DNA of 64,000 bases from Butyrivibrio proteoclasticus P6B7 (GTDB taxonomy: Bacteria > Bacillota > Clostridia > Lachnospirales > Lachnospiraceae). Where the stretch lies: NCBI RefSeq assembly GCF_000622085.1, contig NZ_JHWL01000013.1, positions 38,569 to 102,568 on the forward strand, written 5' to 3'. Below are positions 17,350 through 26,800 of the stretch, piece by piece (within the stretch, counting starts at the first letter, position 1; the number at the start of each line of letters is the position of its first letter). The notes below the pieces were generated by a model. The model made no database searches, was not told where the DNA came from, and saw only the letters and a list, made by a program, of their open reading frames with translations. A program made the position numbers and the translations under genes.

Positions 17350-18309
17350 TTACTGCTCTGGATTAGAGAAGTCAATTACAGCATTCTTAGGAGCTGTAGT
17401 CTTCTCAACAGAAATAGCCTTAAGAACAGGGCCTTCACCCTGGATCTCCGCTACGAATTCTCTTTCAACTCTTGCGGTAACAAGAACCCATTCCTTTTCT
17501 GTTAGCTCTTTTACCTTATCATATACACAAGGGATTCCCAGAGGCTGCATATCCTCTGCGCAGCAAGTCATAGCAAGTCTTACCGGCACAAATCTGTCCT
17601 TAGGAAACTCTGGCGGAATAAGAACCATAGCCTTGAACTTAACATTCTTACCCTCATATCTGTCAACGTGGTCAAGAACATCAAGGTTGAACATTCCATA
17701 GCCGTAGTTATTAAGCTCGATAGGATCATCATTAAGATCGAAAGGAAGGTCCTCATCAAGAGTTACGTCCACCTCTCCATCCTTGTCCTCAAAGATAATA
17801 TCAGCCTTCTGATTAATGGCCTTAACGTTTCTCTTATATGTGGCAAGATCCTGGATTCCATCGCATCTGTTAAAGAGGATCAGGTCGGAATTACGGATCT
17901 GCTCTGCTAAAAGAGATTTCATATTACTGAAATAAAGCTCAAAACTGGAAGCATCAATTACAGTGATCTGCTGCTCCAGCTTCCACATAAATGGAAGTGT
18001 CATATTCTTGTAGTTCCACATTCCGTTGTACTCCACAAGAATACGCTCAGGATTGTACTTGGAATCAAGTTCAACGAGCTTATCAGGATTGAAATCCTCC
18101 TCGTTATCGATTATCTCAAGTACAGTATTGGTGGCACGAAGAAGGCCTTCCTCATACTCATTCTCACCCTCTTCGCACACGATCAAAAGAGTCTTACCCT
18201 TTGTGCGGAAGTATGGCTGCTGAATTGTATAGCGGAAGAAGTCTGTCTTACCACTGTCAAGGAATCCATTGATAATATATACTGGTTTCAATTTATTTCT
18301 CCTTATCAT
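17350..18309 (-). CDS. CobW/COG0523-like GTPase fused to DUF1980 (YcgQ-like) domain
   Basis: The 319-aa protein begins with a CobW-type P loop (GFLDSGKT, residues 15-22) and keeps LILFNRCD as the guanine-specificity region, but lacks the CxCC metal motif of standard COG0523 proteins. The C-terminal ~110 residues (FVPVRLAMTCCAEDMQPLG, then WVLVTARVERE) match the DUF1980/YcgQ pattern, normally a separate protein encoded beside a membrane partner. A metal- or cofactor-delivery role in the cytoplasm is inferred from the two parts. It lies 78 bp downstream of a second CobW GTPase. Confidence 0.8.
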   Translation of the reverse strand: MIRRNKLKPVYIINGFLDSGKTDFFRYTIQQPYFRTKGKTLLIVCEEGENEYEEGLLRATNTVLEIIDNEEDFNPDKLVELDSKYNPERILVEYNGMWNYKNMTLPFMWKLEQQITVIDASSFELYFSNMKSLLAEQIRNSDLILFNRCDGIQDLATYKRNVKAINQKADIIFEDKDGEVDVTLDEDLPFDLNDDPIELNNYGYGMFNLDVLDHVDRYEGKNVKFKAMVLIPPEFPKDRFVPVRLAMTCCAEDMQPLGIPCVYDKVKELTEKEWVLVTARVEREFVAEIQGEGPVLKAISVEKTTAPKNAVIDFSNPEQ

Positions 18310-18387
18310 AACTGCTCCGGTTAATACTTAATACCACAAAATGCGCAGCTAGTGCGCATTTTGATAACTATTCTCTGTTAAAAGAAA

Positions 18388-19716
18388 TTAGAGTCTGCGG
18401 AAGAGCTTCTCAAGATTATCTTCCTTAAGTTGTGAACCGATTACACAGAACTTACCTGTTACATCAGCTGAGCCTTCTCTAACATCTGCTTCGCCTGGTA
18501 CATAGTCGAACTCAATCCATGAACCATCTGCTGTAGGAACTACGCCCTTTGTACGAAGAACGATACCGTAGGTCTCCTCGTCCTCAAGCTTACCAAGCAT
18601 ATCCTCAATCTCCTTCTTAGTGTATTTAAGAGGAGTCTCCATGCCCCAGCTTACGAATACATCGTGTGCTGCGTGGTCATGATCATCGTGATCATGGTGG
18701 TGATGCTCGTGGTCATGATCGTGATGGTGGTGTTCGTGCTCATCATGGTCATCATCGTCGTGATCATGGTGATGATGGTGCTCGTGCTCATCATGGTCAT
18801 CATCGTCGTGATCATGGTGATGATGGTGCTCGTGCTCATCGTGGTCATCATCGTCGTGATCATGGTGATGATGGTGCTCGTGCTCATCGTGCTCATCGTG
18901 ATCGTGGTCATGATGATGATGCTCATGCTCGTCATCATCGTCATGGTGGTGATGGCAGCAGCACTCAGGATCATCGCACTCGTCATCGTCGTGGTGTGCC
19001 TTATAAACTACAGAACCATCCTCATTAACTACCTTGTGGCTGCCGTGGTCATGGTGATGGTGGTGATGATGTTCTTCCTCTTCCATAACCTGTCTAAGGA
19101 GCTCAGCCTCAAGGTCATTGTTACCCTCGAAGGTATCCAGTATTTCTTTTCCTGTGATCTCATCAAGAGGAGTTGTAATGATAGTAGCCTTCTTATTGTG
19201 CTCTCTGATAAGGTCTACAGCTGTCTCAATCTTAGCCTGATCTGCCTTATCTGTTCTTGTAAGAATGATGGTACCTGCGTTCTCAATCTGGTTGATGAAG
19301 AACTCACCAAAGTTCTTGATGTAAACCTTAGCCTTGGATACGTCAACAACAGTTACAGCACTGTTAAGCTCCATCTCGTCAGAACCCTCTGCGATGTTCT
19401 GGATAGCTCTCATAACGTCTGAAAGCTTACCAACACCTGATGGCTCAATAAGGATTCTCTCTGGATGATACTGATCCATAACCTGCTTAAGGGATGTCTC
19501 GAAGTCACCAACAAGTGAACAACAGATACATCCTGAATTCATCTCTGTGATCTCGATGCCAGCTTCCTTAAGGAATCCGCCATCAATACCGATCTCACCA
19601 AACTCGTTCTCAATAAGAACTACCTTTGTTCCATTTAATGCTTCTTTTAAAAGCTTCTTAATAAGAGTGGTCTTACCAGCTCCAAGGAAGCCTGAAATAA
19701 TATCAATCTTTGTCAT
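18388..19716 (-). CDS. COG0523/CobW metallochaperone GTPase with expanded His/Asp tract
   Basis: A 442-aa protein of the zinc-chaperone type. Walker A is GFLGAGKTT (9-17), CICC (63-66) is the metal motif, and ILTRTDKAD is the nucleotide-base region. Residues about 213-365 are almost entirely His, Asp and Glu with a short Cys cluster (DDPECCCHHHH), interrupting the canonical fold before the CobW C-terminal domain (GIVLRTKGVVP). Part of the tract is coded by a 48-bp tandem repeat. It probably binds several Zn, Ni or Co ions and delivers metal using GTP. The start is preceded by GGAG at 6 nt. Confidence 0.9.
   Translation of the reverse strand: MTKIDIISGFLGAGKTTLIKKLLKEALNGTKVVLIENEFGEIGIDGGFLKEAGIEITEMNSGCICCSLVGDFETSLKQVMDQYHPERILIEPSGVGKLSDVMRAIQNIAEGSDEMELNSAVTVVDVSKAKVYIKNFGEFFINQIENAGTIILTRTDKADQAKIETAVDLIREHNKKATIITTPLDEITGKEILDTFEGNNDLEAELLRQVMEEEEHHHHHHHDHGSHKVVNEDGSVVYKAHHDDDECDDPECCCHHHHDDDDEHEHHHHDHDHDEHDEHEHHHHHDHDDDDHDEHEHHHHHDHDDDDHDEHEHHHHHDHDDDDHDEHEHHHHDHDHEHHHHDHDDHDHAAHDVFVSWGMETPLKYTKKEIEDMLGKLEDEETYGIVLRTKGVVPTADGSWIEFDYVPGEADVREGSADVTGKFCVIGSQLKEDNLEKLFRRL
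18735..18878. repeat. 48-bp in-frame tandem repeat (three copies plus degenerate edges)
   Basis: Copies occupy 18735-18782, 18783-18830 and 18831-18878. The first two are identical and the third differs at about one position. Each encodes 16 residues of the form HEHHHHHDHDDDDHDE. A diverged partial copy follows to about 18930. Copy-number change would lengthen or shorten the metal tract without a frameshift. Confidence 0.9.
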
Positions 19717-19792
19717 TTCTTACTCCATTCTTCAAGTGCGCAGGCCTTTGCAGGCGCACTGATTTCTGTGCTATTTCTACTACAACAAACAT

Positions 19793-19821
19793 ATTCTATA
19801 GCAGCAGGAAAATAAAATCAA
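19793..19821 (-). promoter_or_regulatory. Probable promoter of the CobW operon
   Basis: Minus strand TTGATT (19821-19816), a 17-nt spacer, and TAGAAT (19798-19793), about 75 nt before the His-rich CobW start codon. Confidence 0.6.
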
Positions 19822-19975
19822 GAAAGGTGAAAACTATTAAATATGGGTTTCGAAGTGCTGGTTCTATGGTGTTCGTTGCTCGGCTTATGATACTCGTTTG
19901 GGATTATTGGTGGAAATTATGTGTTCCAGAAAAATCACCCAAAGTCTTTCGGTGGTTATCAATATTGCATTTGAA

Positions 19976-20245
19976 AACACCGAGGATTTTCATTGGTGAT
20001 TCGGTGGTTAGCTTGGTCATACTCAGAAACACCGAGGATTTTCAACAACGCTTCGGTGGTTAGCTTGATAATGCTCAGAAACACCGTGGATTTTCAACAA
20101 TGCTTCGGTGGTTAGCTTGATAATGCTCAGAAACACCGTGGATTTTCAACAACGCTTCGGTGGTTAGCTTGATAATGCTCAGAAACACCGTGGATTTTCA
20201 ACAATGCTTCGGTGGTTAGCTTGGTCATGCTAGAAAACACCGTGA
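19976..20245. repeat. Non-coding tandem array of 52-bp units
   Basis: Five good units start at 19976, 20028, 20080, 20132 and 20184, with decayed partial units at both ends (from about 19930, and from 20236). Every unit contains AACACCG and, about 20 nt later, CGGTGGTT, which can pair as a stem. Because 52 is not a multiple of 3 and all frames are broken, it is not coding. There are no unique spacers, so it is not CRISPR. It lies upstream of the CobW promoter. Confidence 0.9.
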
Positions 20246-20361
20246 ATAGCTAAATAATCTTAGGTGGATTCTTTATATATTGTAAAAACCACCGGAAAAT
20301 TCACCATTCATACTCGGTGAAAAACACCCCAAAACAAATTAGTAATTAGTAATCATAAAAA

Positions 20362-20403
20362 GAACAAAGAATCGCCAGCGACTCTTTGCGCGCTGGTGCG
20401 CGC
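20362..20403. repeat. Dispersed palindromic repeat, copy A
   Basis: These 42 bp match 45787-45828 at 39 positions. The element contains a near-perfect hairpin around the GCGACTCTTTG arm and the palindrome GCGCGCTGGTGCGCGC. It sits in the non-coding stretch between the 52-bp array and the terminator at 20509. Confidence 0.75.
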
Positions 20404-20508
20404 TTTCGCAAGAATAAAAAAGCAGCAGAAAAAACGCTCAAACAACAAACGTTTTTACCACCGCTCAAAATAGAAATTATTACATGATAATAGTTGTGGA
20501 AAATCTAT

Positions 20509-20558
20509 GCCCCGCTCTTTCACACGGTAGATATTCTACCATTTTTCGGGGCTTTTTT
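20509..20558 (+). terminator. Terminator-like hairpin with U tract on the plus strand
   Basis: GCCCCG (20509-20514) pairs with CGGGGC (20547-20552) around an inner stem GGTAG...CTACC (20526-20540) and is followed by six T residues on the plus strand. No plus-strand gene precedes it. It may act in reverse for the minus-strand gene ending at 20567, or end an unannotated plus-strand RNA from the repeat region. The rest of 19822-20508 outside the repeats shows nothing further. Confidence 0.65.
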
Positions 20559-20566
20559 AAGGACTT

Positions 20567-21121
20567 TTAATTATTTATTAAAGGTTCCTCTGGTAACTGT
20601 TCTGTTTCATATAGCTTTTTTACCACTGCTTCATTAAAGGACTTGCCATAGTAGTATTTTGCCCAGTCCAGTAATTCCTCAGCTGACTCAAATAAAAATC
20701 CCGTCAGAAAGCTTTTGCCACCGTCATTATCTTCTACTTCGTTCTGATACCACTTTCCTGTCTCATTAAGATACCACAGGCAAAAGGTGGTAGTATCATG
20801 ATCCTTCTCTGAAAGTTCACTGATAAAGGCATCTGGAGCCCCTTCAAACATCCTGTCAAAAAAGCTATCGTCCCACTCATCTGACCCAATCTGGTTCAGC
20901 TCATTTTCATGGTCAAAGCCCTTTACTATAACTCCAAAGTCATAAAAACGGACCATGAGCTTATCCCCGGCTCCATTGTCGACTTCATATTCCTCAAAGG
21001 CCTCATTCTGGCTGTGATGAACAATTCGCAAATACTCCTCGGCATCTGGCATTACAGCGTGATCCAGCATATATAATACTTTAAGTCTGTGTTTCAAAGT
21101 TTCTGCATTCATAAAATCCAT
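20567..21121 (-). CDS. Hypothetical acidic protein, 184 aa
   Basis: I do not recognise a family. The protein is soluble and acidic, rich in Asp, Glu and aromatic residues (DEWDDSFFDRMFEGAPDAF), with no signal peptide or membrane helix. The start at 21121 is supported by AAAGGAG 7 nt upstream, so an 11-residue extension to 21154 is rejected. The size and composition resemble immunity or regulatory proteins of accessory loci, but no motif proves this. It lies 52 bp downstream of a decayed HAD gene. Confidence 0.75.
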   Translation of the reverse strand: MDFMNAETLKHRLKVLYMLDHAVMPDAEEYLRIVHHSQNEAFEEYEVDNGAGDKLMVRFYDFGVIVKGFDHENELNQIGSDEWDDSFFDRMFEGAPDAFISELSEKDHDTTTFCLWYLNETGKWYQNEVEDNDGGKSFLTGFLFESAEELLDWAKYYYGKSFNEAVVKKLYETEQLPEEPLINN

Positions 21122-21173
21122 TGTTTCTGCTCCTTTGTAATGTTCTAAATGCAATGTAATACTAATATAATGT

Positions 21174-21832
21174 TTAAATAAGTTCTTTTAAATTAGTAAT
21201 AGTATAATCCTGTCCATAATCCGCTCCGGTCCCATCTCTGTCAACGAACGCTGTCTTCATGCCAACCGTCTTGGGTCCAATAATATCATCACTCCCTGTA
21301 TCGCCAACAAACAAGAACTCCTCTGGCTAAAAATCATTATCCTCAATAATCTTCTTATAGAAACGAATATCTGGCTTATAACATCTCTGATTCTCTGAAG
21401 TATAGACCTTATCAACTGAAACATGATTCTTCTTCATCACGCTCTCAAGAACATCATCATCTGTATTAGAACCAATGTATACCTTATAGTGTTTTTTATT
21501 TCTTCAAGCACACCTGGGGCCTCTGAAAAAGCTAAACGTTTTGACGCTTCAAGCAAAAGTTCATCTGCATCTGCTATAGCATCTCTGTCTACATTGTATC
21601 TACTATAAAGCATCTTATTTCTTGCAGAAAAGATCTCCCGTTCAGTCATAAATAGATCATAACCCACAGTATGGCTAATATAAAAAGGCTTCCACTCTTC
21701 AATGAATGCCTTTTCATCAACCTCTATTCCAAGATCTGTTATATGTCTCATTATTGTTCTGGCGGAACTTCCTTTTGAAAATTGAAAAAGAGTTCCAAAC
21801 GCATCAAACACTATAGCTTTTATTGTATCCAT
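21174..21832 (-). pseudogene. Decayed HAD-superfamily phosphatase
   Basis: From the ATG at 21832 the product starts MDTIKAIVFDAFGTLFQ, with the HAD nucleophile motif DxFGT, and continues to about residue 112. A one-base deletion in an A run (21492-21497) then shifts the frame. The downstream sequence in the other frame is clearly HAD (KVYIGSNTDDDVLES, then CYKPDIRFYKK, FLFVGDTGSDDI) but is cut by an in-frame TAG at 21327-21329. The true stop is at 21174. Two independent lesions indicate genuine decay rather than a single sequencing error. The intact enzyme would be a haloacid-dehalogenase-like phosphatase of unknown substrate. Confidence 0.88.
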
Positions 21833-22027
21833 TTTTTCTGTTCCTTACATGTTGTTCTTTAAAATCAGGTATTATTTTCTCTTTGCCTTCCCTTGATTTG
21901 TATATTGTTTTCATTGTTTTTTATTATTCTATCCGTCCATAAGCTGGTTGATATGTCAGGCCACCTTAATAAGTATAATACAAAAGACGGTGGGGATGGG
22001 GGATTTTGAGGGGAGAGGAAAGAAAAA

Positions 22028-22052
22028 GTGCCAGTCACAAAGTGACTGGCAC
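22028..22052 (-). terminator. Terminator of the 1930/92/453-aa gene cassette
   Basis: Perfect 11-bp arms GTGCCAGTCAC / GTGACTGGCAC with a 3-nt loop, followed on the minus strand by TTTTTC. It sits right after a broken copy of the 453-aa gene's 5' end. Confidence 0.88.
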
Positions 22053-22180
22053 AAATAACTATATTTTTCCATTGCTCAAGTATTATTTTTTCTTCATCCG
22101 TATCAATTAGACATAATATTCCCAAATCATTTAATTCATCCGATACACATGCATCGTAATCTTTTAAATATCAGAATTAT
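22053..22180 (-). pseudogene. Truncated duplicate of the 5' end of the 453-aa gene
   Basis: Minus-strand translation gives a copy of residues about 8-50 of the protein encoded at 22204-23565: KDYDACVSDELNDLGILC, then EEKIILEQWKNIVI. Compared with the intact gene it has lost one T in ATTTTAAAG (a frameshift) and two codons after EE, and it ends abruptly at the terminator stem. The copy lies immediately 3' of the intact gene, as expected when a 3' gene is replaced or inserted by recombination through a conserved 5' segment. Confidence 0.82.
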
Positions 22181-22203
22181 GAAATGCATCCTATATAGAC
22201 ATT

Positions 22204-23565
22204 TTAATCTTCCACACTCATAATCGCTTCAACAATTTTTTCAAGATCTTCAAATCTATCTCCGCACCCACTGTACGGTCCTGCAATATACCATCTTTTT
22301 TTATTTCCATATTTTGAAGAATAAAAGCCAGTTGGTCCATACATATAATTCCCATTTTTCTCTGGTTGCCATTTTGAAACTTTGAAATCAGCATATTTCT
22401 TTTCTTCTCCCAATCTTGTAAAGCTGTTTAATTTAACCCTTTGTTTATAACCTATCTCCACCATAATTCCAGGTGGTTTATCTATGTTACAATCAATCTT
22501 TTCGCGCAAAATAGTATCAATTCCATAATTAACAGCCTCCAATTGCGTTATTATCTGATTCTCCCAATCCCCTATAAAAATCGAGCATAATACGGTAATT
22601 ATCACTCCTAAACCATATCCAATTGGTGTTCCATGTTTTACTCCATTTAGTAAAAAATCCACCGGAGCAGTTAAAACAAAAGATGCAAGATTGGGTATTG
22701 AAAAGCCCTTTTTCACAACACCATCCAAGAAAGAAGATTTATTTCTTAACGCATTTATAATCCCCTGTATCATACGATAAACTCTGTCACAATCGCTCGA
22801 TTCAATAAACCATCTAGCCAATACAACATCTGTATCATGCATTACTATAGGAGCTCCAAGCATCTTTGTTTCCCACAATGTAGATACTGGGTTAATTCCA
22901 GAAAACCAAACACCACCATGTTCACTTTTTTCAAAGTCAACATGTTCAGCCACTCTAAATTTATAATTGGTAGTGTTTCCGCTATTAGTCACCACCGTAG
23001 CAACATAGTTATTGAATCCCATACTATACTCCGGATCTCCCAACACTATTTCACTCACATTATTCACGTCAGACGTATATTTTCCTATGTAAGTTCCTTT
23101 TTTTCTTCCATTCTCTTCTGTTTCCTTTACGATAATAAACTGAAATGCCTCATCCGCACTAATATGTATATCTAATGCACCATATCCAGAAAATTTAAAT
23201 CTAGCCAATGGCGCTTCTATATATACTTTTTGTACATCTTGATTCATTTTATTTTCGTCTATAGTAAGCGCAGATAATTCCTTCAATTCACCTGTAGCAT
23301 TTGGAACAATTGTATGAAACACTTCTCTTTTATCTTCACGTTCAATCATGACATATCCCGCATGCACTAGTAATAATCTATGAGCATCTAGCGCCCCTCT
23401 TTTATTAAACATAACTATATTTTTCCACTGCTCAAGTATTATTTTTTTAGTTTCTTCATCCATATCAATTGGGCATAGTATTCCCAAAGAAGCTAACTCT
23501 TCAGATGTACATTCACCATAATCCTTTAAAATATCAGGATTAGACCATTCATCAACTTTAGGCAT
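22204..23565 (-). CDS. Uncharacterised 453-aa protein, third gene of cassette
   Basis: No family recognised. The N-terminal ~60 residues are helical and acidic (TSEELASLGILCPIDMDEE). The middle is beta-rich, with a segment FKFSGYGALDIHISADEAFQ that looks like a lectin- or jelly-roll-type sandwich. A hydrophobic stretch near 308-335 (GYGLGVIITVLCSIFIG) could be a membrane segment. The C terminus has GNYMYGPTGFYSSKYGNK and RWYIAGPYSGCGDR. There is no signal peptide. It starts 21 bp after the 92-aa gene and is the last cassette gene. The duplicated 5' stub behind it suggests this position is exchanged, as for effectors or specificity proteins. That role is inferred. Confidence 0.8.
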   Translation of the reverse strand: MPKVDEWSNPDILKDYGECTSEELASLGILCPIDMDEETKKIILEQWKNIVMFNKRGALDAHRLLLVHAGYVMIEREDKREVFHTIVPNATGELKELSALTIDENKMNQDVQKVYIEAPLARFKFSGYGALDIHISADEAFQFIIVKETEENGRKKGTYIGKYTSDVNNVSEIVLGDPEYSMGFNNYVATVVTNSGNTTNYKFRVAEHVDFEKSEHGGVWFSGINPVSTLWETKMLGAPIVMHDTDVVLARWFIESSDCDRVYRMIQGIINALRNKSSFLDGVVKKGFSIPNLASFVLTAPVDFLLNGVKHGTPIGYGLGVIITVLCSIFIGDWENQIITQLEAVNYGIDTILREKIDCNIDKPPGIMVEIGYKQRVKLNSFTRLGEEKKYADFKVSKWQPEKNGNYMYGPTGFYSSKYGNKKRWYIAGPYSGCGDRFEDLEKIVEAIMSVED

Positions 23566-23586
23566 TATTTCTCCTTTCTTGACATC

Positions 23587-23865
23587 CTATACTGGAAGTC
23601 CTAATGCTGATGCTATAAGTGCCAACTGCATCTCCAATTTCTTTTCTTCTAACTTGACTGAATTTGTTTGTATTTGTTCAATCAAATTATAATAACCACC
23701 AACCTCCGTTATGTTTAACGGCGCAGGAATTCGGCTTGGTTTCACCTCACTTTCTTCCGCAATACGCTTTAAAATCATATTTTTGTATTCTTGAGCTGTT
23801 TCATTTGATTCAGAATTTAACAACTGGGCTATTGCGCTTATCAAAACATCTTGTTTTTCACTCAT
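23587..23865 (-). CDS. Uncharacterised 92-aa protein, second gene of cassette
   Basis: A small soluble, mainly helical protein: MSEKQDVLISAIAQLL, a Pro-rich centre SRIPAPLNITEVGGYYNLI, and a C-terminal amphipathic helix ending ALIASALGLPV. Not recognised. Its ATG lies 2 nt after the TGA of the giant gene (TGATAATG), and its AAAGGAG site lies inside the giant gene's last codons, so translation is coupled. Small size and coupling suggest a structural partner, adaptor or chaperone for the giant protein. That is inference. Confidence 0.82.
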   Translation of the reverse strand: MSEKQDVLISAIAQLLNSESNETAQEYKNMILKRIAEESEVKPSRIPAPLNITEVGGYYNLIEQIQTNSVKLEEKKLEMQLALIASALGLPV

Positions 23866-23867
23866 TA

Positions 23868-26800
23868 TCAGTTCTCCTTTGAATTAATTGCTTTATCTAA
23901 AGCAGTTTCTAGTTGTGATCTTTCAATACCAATACACTTACAATAATAGTCAGCTAATAATTCCAATTCTTCTTCGGTAAAGAACACGTCTTCACCTCTA
24001 TTTTCCTGCAACCACAAATTATAAGCATCTATAAATGACAATCCAGCCTTAGAAACACCATCTAGTATCGAACGTATCGCTCCAAATATAGACCCTTCTC
24101 CCTCATTTTCCTCATTATCCACTCCGCCATTTTGTTGACCTGGATTTGTATTATCATCATCGCCTACGCTTGGCGAGGGAGACACCTCATCATCAGAAGG
24201 AGGTGTTTCACTATTTCCACCTCCGCCGTTGTTATCGCCGCTTCCGCCTCCGCTTGAACCGTCGCCTTCTTTCTTGACTGATTTGATGATCTGACCAACA
24301 AGGTCATTAACATTTATCTTACCTGAGCCTAACTGCTCAACAAGACTTCCTGCAAGATCATCACTTAGACCAGCGGATGAAAGAGCTGACTTAAGCGCTC
24401 CAGTATCACCCAATATGCTACTAAGGGCTCCGGATCCGCCTAATGCGCCAAGGGCACCAGATGCTCCGCCAGTAAGCGCAGCACTTGCAGCCTTAGATGC
24501 AGCATCAACAGCAGTCTTAACAAGCTCTGTGTTTGCCTTAATGACATTATCTCTACCTGCTGAAGCATTATTATCCGCATTCTTCATAACATCCCTTAAA
24601 TCAGTATTGCTGAGAACATCTGCAAATGTAGGCTGTGCTCTTGAAGTAAGGGCATTAAGCAGGCCGCTATTATCAATATGTGCAGTAGGGGTCACTCCAA
24701 CAGTAGGTGCATCAACAAAATCAGCATGTGCATTTGCAAGAAGGCTATTACCATTGAGTGCGCTCTGATCAAGGTCAATATGGTCAATGTCAGAATCTTT
24801 CCAATTCCAGAAACGTGTAATATCAACCTTCTCACTAACATTCGTTTCACCAAGCACAGCTTCGCCTATCATTCCATCGGTAGGAATTGAGACTGTGGTT
24901 AATGGTACGCGGAAATTACTTGTATGATATCTATATAGCTCATCCTGAATATCAGCTGCAGTCTTACCCAGTACTTCTGCAAGCTCCTTAGGATAAGTAA
25001 ACGGAAGCATCATACAATTCCCATAAAAGCCAAGAAATTTCTTTGCATTTACACAATTAAGAAGAGGTATATCCTTCAATTTTTCTGAAACATTCTTTTC
25101 TTCCGTTATTTTTTCTGGAATATTAAACTCTACAGTATATGGTTCAAGAAGCATTATTCTTTCATTGTCAGTAAGAGATTCCCATACAACCTGTGAATAA
25201 TGCATAGTATCCGAAGCCACATGATGAAGAGTACTTTCCATTTCCATAACTTCGTTATACCCAAGTACAGGAATATGATCAGACAAATCAATACGAACTG
25301 ACCCTCTCCCTATCTTATTTGAAGAACATGCCGGTGTCGTAGGTGATCCAGAATGGCCCGGATAATCACATTTTGCTTTAAATGTAATTCCTCCGATTCC
25401 ATAAAGTTCGCTTGATGTAAAAGAAGCAATTGGATTCCGATAACATTCTGGAAGTGCTAGCTCATAGTGGGCCAACCTTTTAAGGTCTCTACCACTTTTA
25501 TCATCATCTTTAGCATAATCCCACCATTTTGACTCGTAATTTTCTATAGCTTTTCTCTCAGATTCCTCCATATATTCTGTATCTTGGCTAAGATGATATT
25601 CCCAGTTGCTTAAATTGTTGTTCACATAGACATGTGAAACATCATTTACAGATACTGAAGATGGCAAATGGAATGTAAATGTGATTATCTTGTCATCACT
25701 GTCATCTGTCTCATCAAAAACATCCTTAGACGAATGATGTTTCCCTTTATCTATTATCTTTACCACATTTTTTCCATCACGGATTTTCTTCATAGCATAA
25801 AGAACTTCTTGCCTCTTATTTATGGATGGATCAATGCAATTGTAGCTAAAATCTTCTATTTCACCAGCAATAGAAGACTTTCCATTATTGAAATACAATT
25901 GGGCAGATAATTCATCAAACTCCAGAAATGGTCCAGTAAGTGTTATTTTAATTGTATTATCCTTACTACCTGTTTTCTTTTCTGCCTCCCAATCTGGGTA
26001 TGCCGCAAATCTTCTTATTAATTCCAACCCTCCAGCAAATTTATACGGTAAAGCCTGAGCTAAAATATCTGCATACTCAATAAGCTTTTCATACCTATGA
26101 TGAAAAGTACTCTTATTGAAATTCTTGATATTTGTAAGTTCCAAATTATAATTTGAAAACTCAGCCTTATTTCCATATCCTGTCTCAGGCATAAAGTCAA
26201 CAAGCTTCATTGGAACAAATAGTGCAAGTTCCACGCCCTCTATACATGTTTCGAGACAATATCTCCTCATAACCTCCCAATACTGTATTGTCATAACATG
26301 CGAATGATTGTGGTTGGCAATTATCTTCGATGAAAGAATTTCCTGTTCATCACTAGATGCTATGCTGATACTTGCCCTTTGCGTATTAGATATCCTTGCT
26401 GCTTCTGTCTGAATAATACTCTGAAAGCTTTGAGCAGCATTTGACACTTCATCGTAACTATCACTTTGGTATGCGTTCGATGCGCTACTGCCTTTATTGG
26501 TAGATGACGCACTAGAGCTAGCACCTATACCAAAGAACACTCCGATTCCCGAACTTCCACTACTACTAGACGTGGATTTATATTGGCTATCTGTATGTGC
26601 CTTGGAAAAACGTTCCACACCATTGCTAAAAGCCGCTGACTCATTATCAAACTGTTTGTTACTATATGTATCTTTTAAATAATCACGTGTAGAAGCTTCG
26701 TTATCAACACTATAGGATTCCTTATGCTCACGGATAATAATCCTCTGTTCCTCACCTGGTGCAAGTACAAGAGAATATAATAAATTTCCCAAAGCATATC

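Noticed and set aside
18664..19422. 252-aa plus-strand ORF rich in Val/Met/Ile
   Set aside because: It is antisense to the His/Asp repeats of the CobW gene; low-complexity codons keep several frames open. No ribosome-binding site and no family.
19930..20300. 52-bp array as a CRISPR
   Set aside because: The units are contiguous and nearly identical over their whole length; there are no unique spacers and no cas genes.
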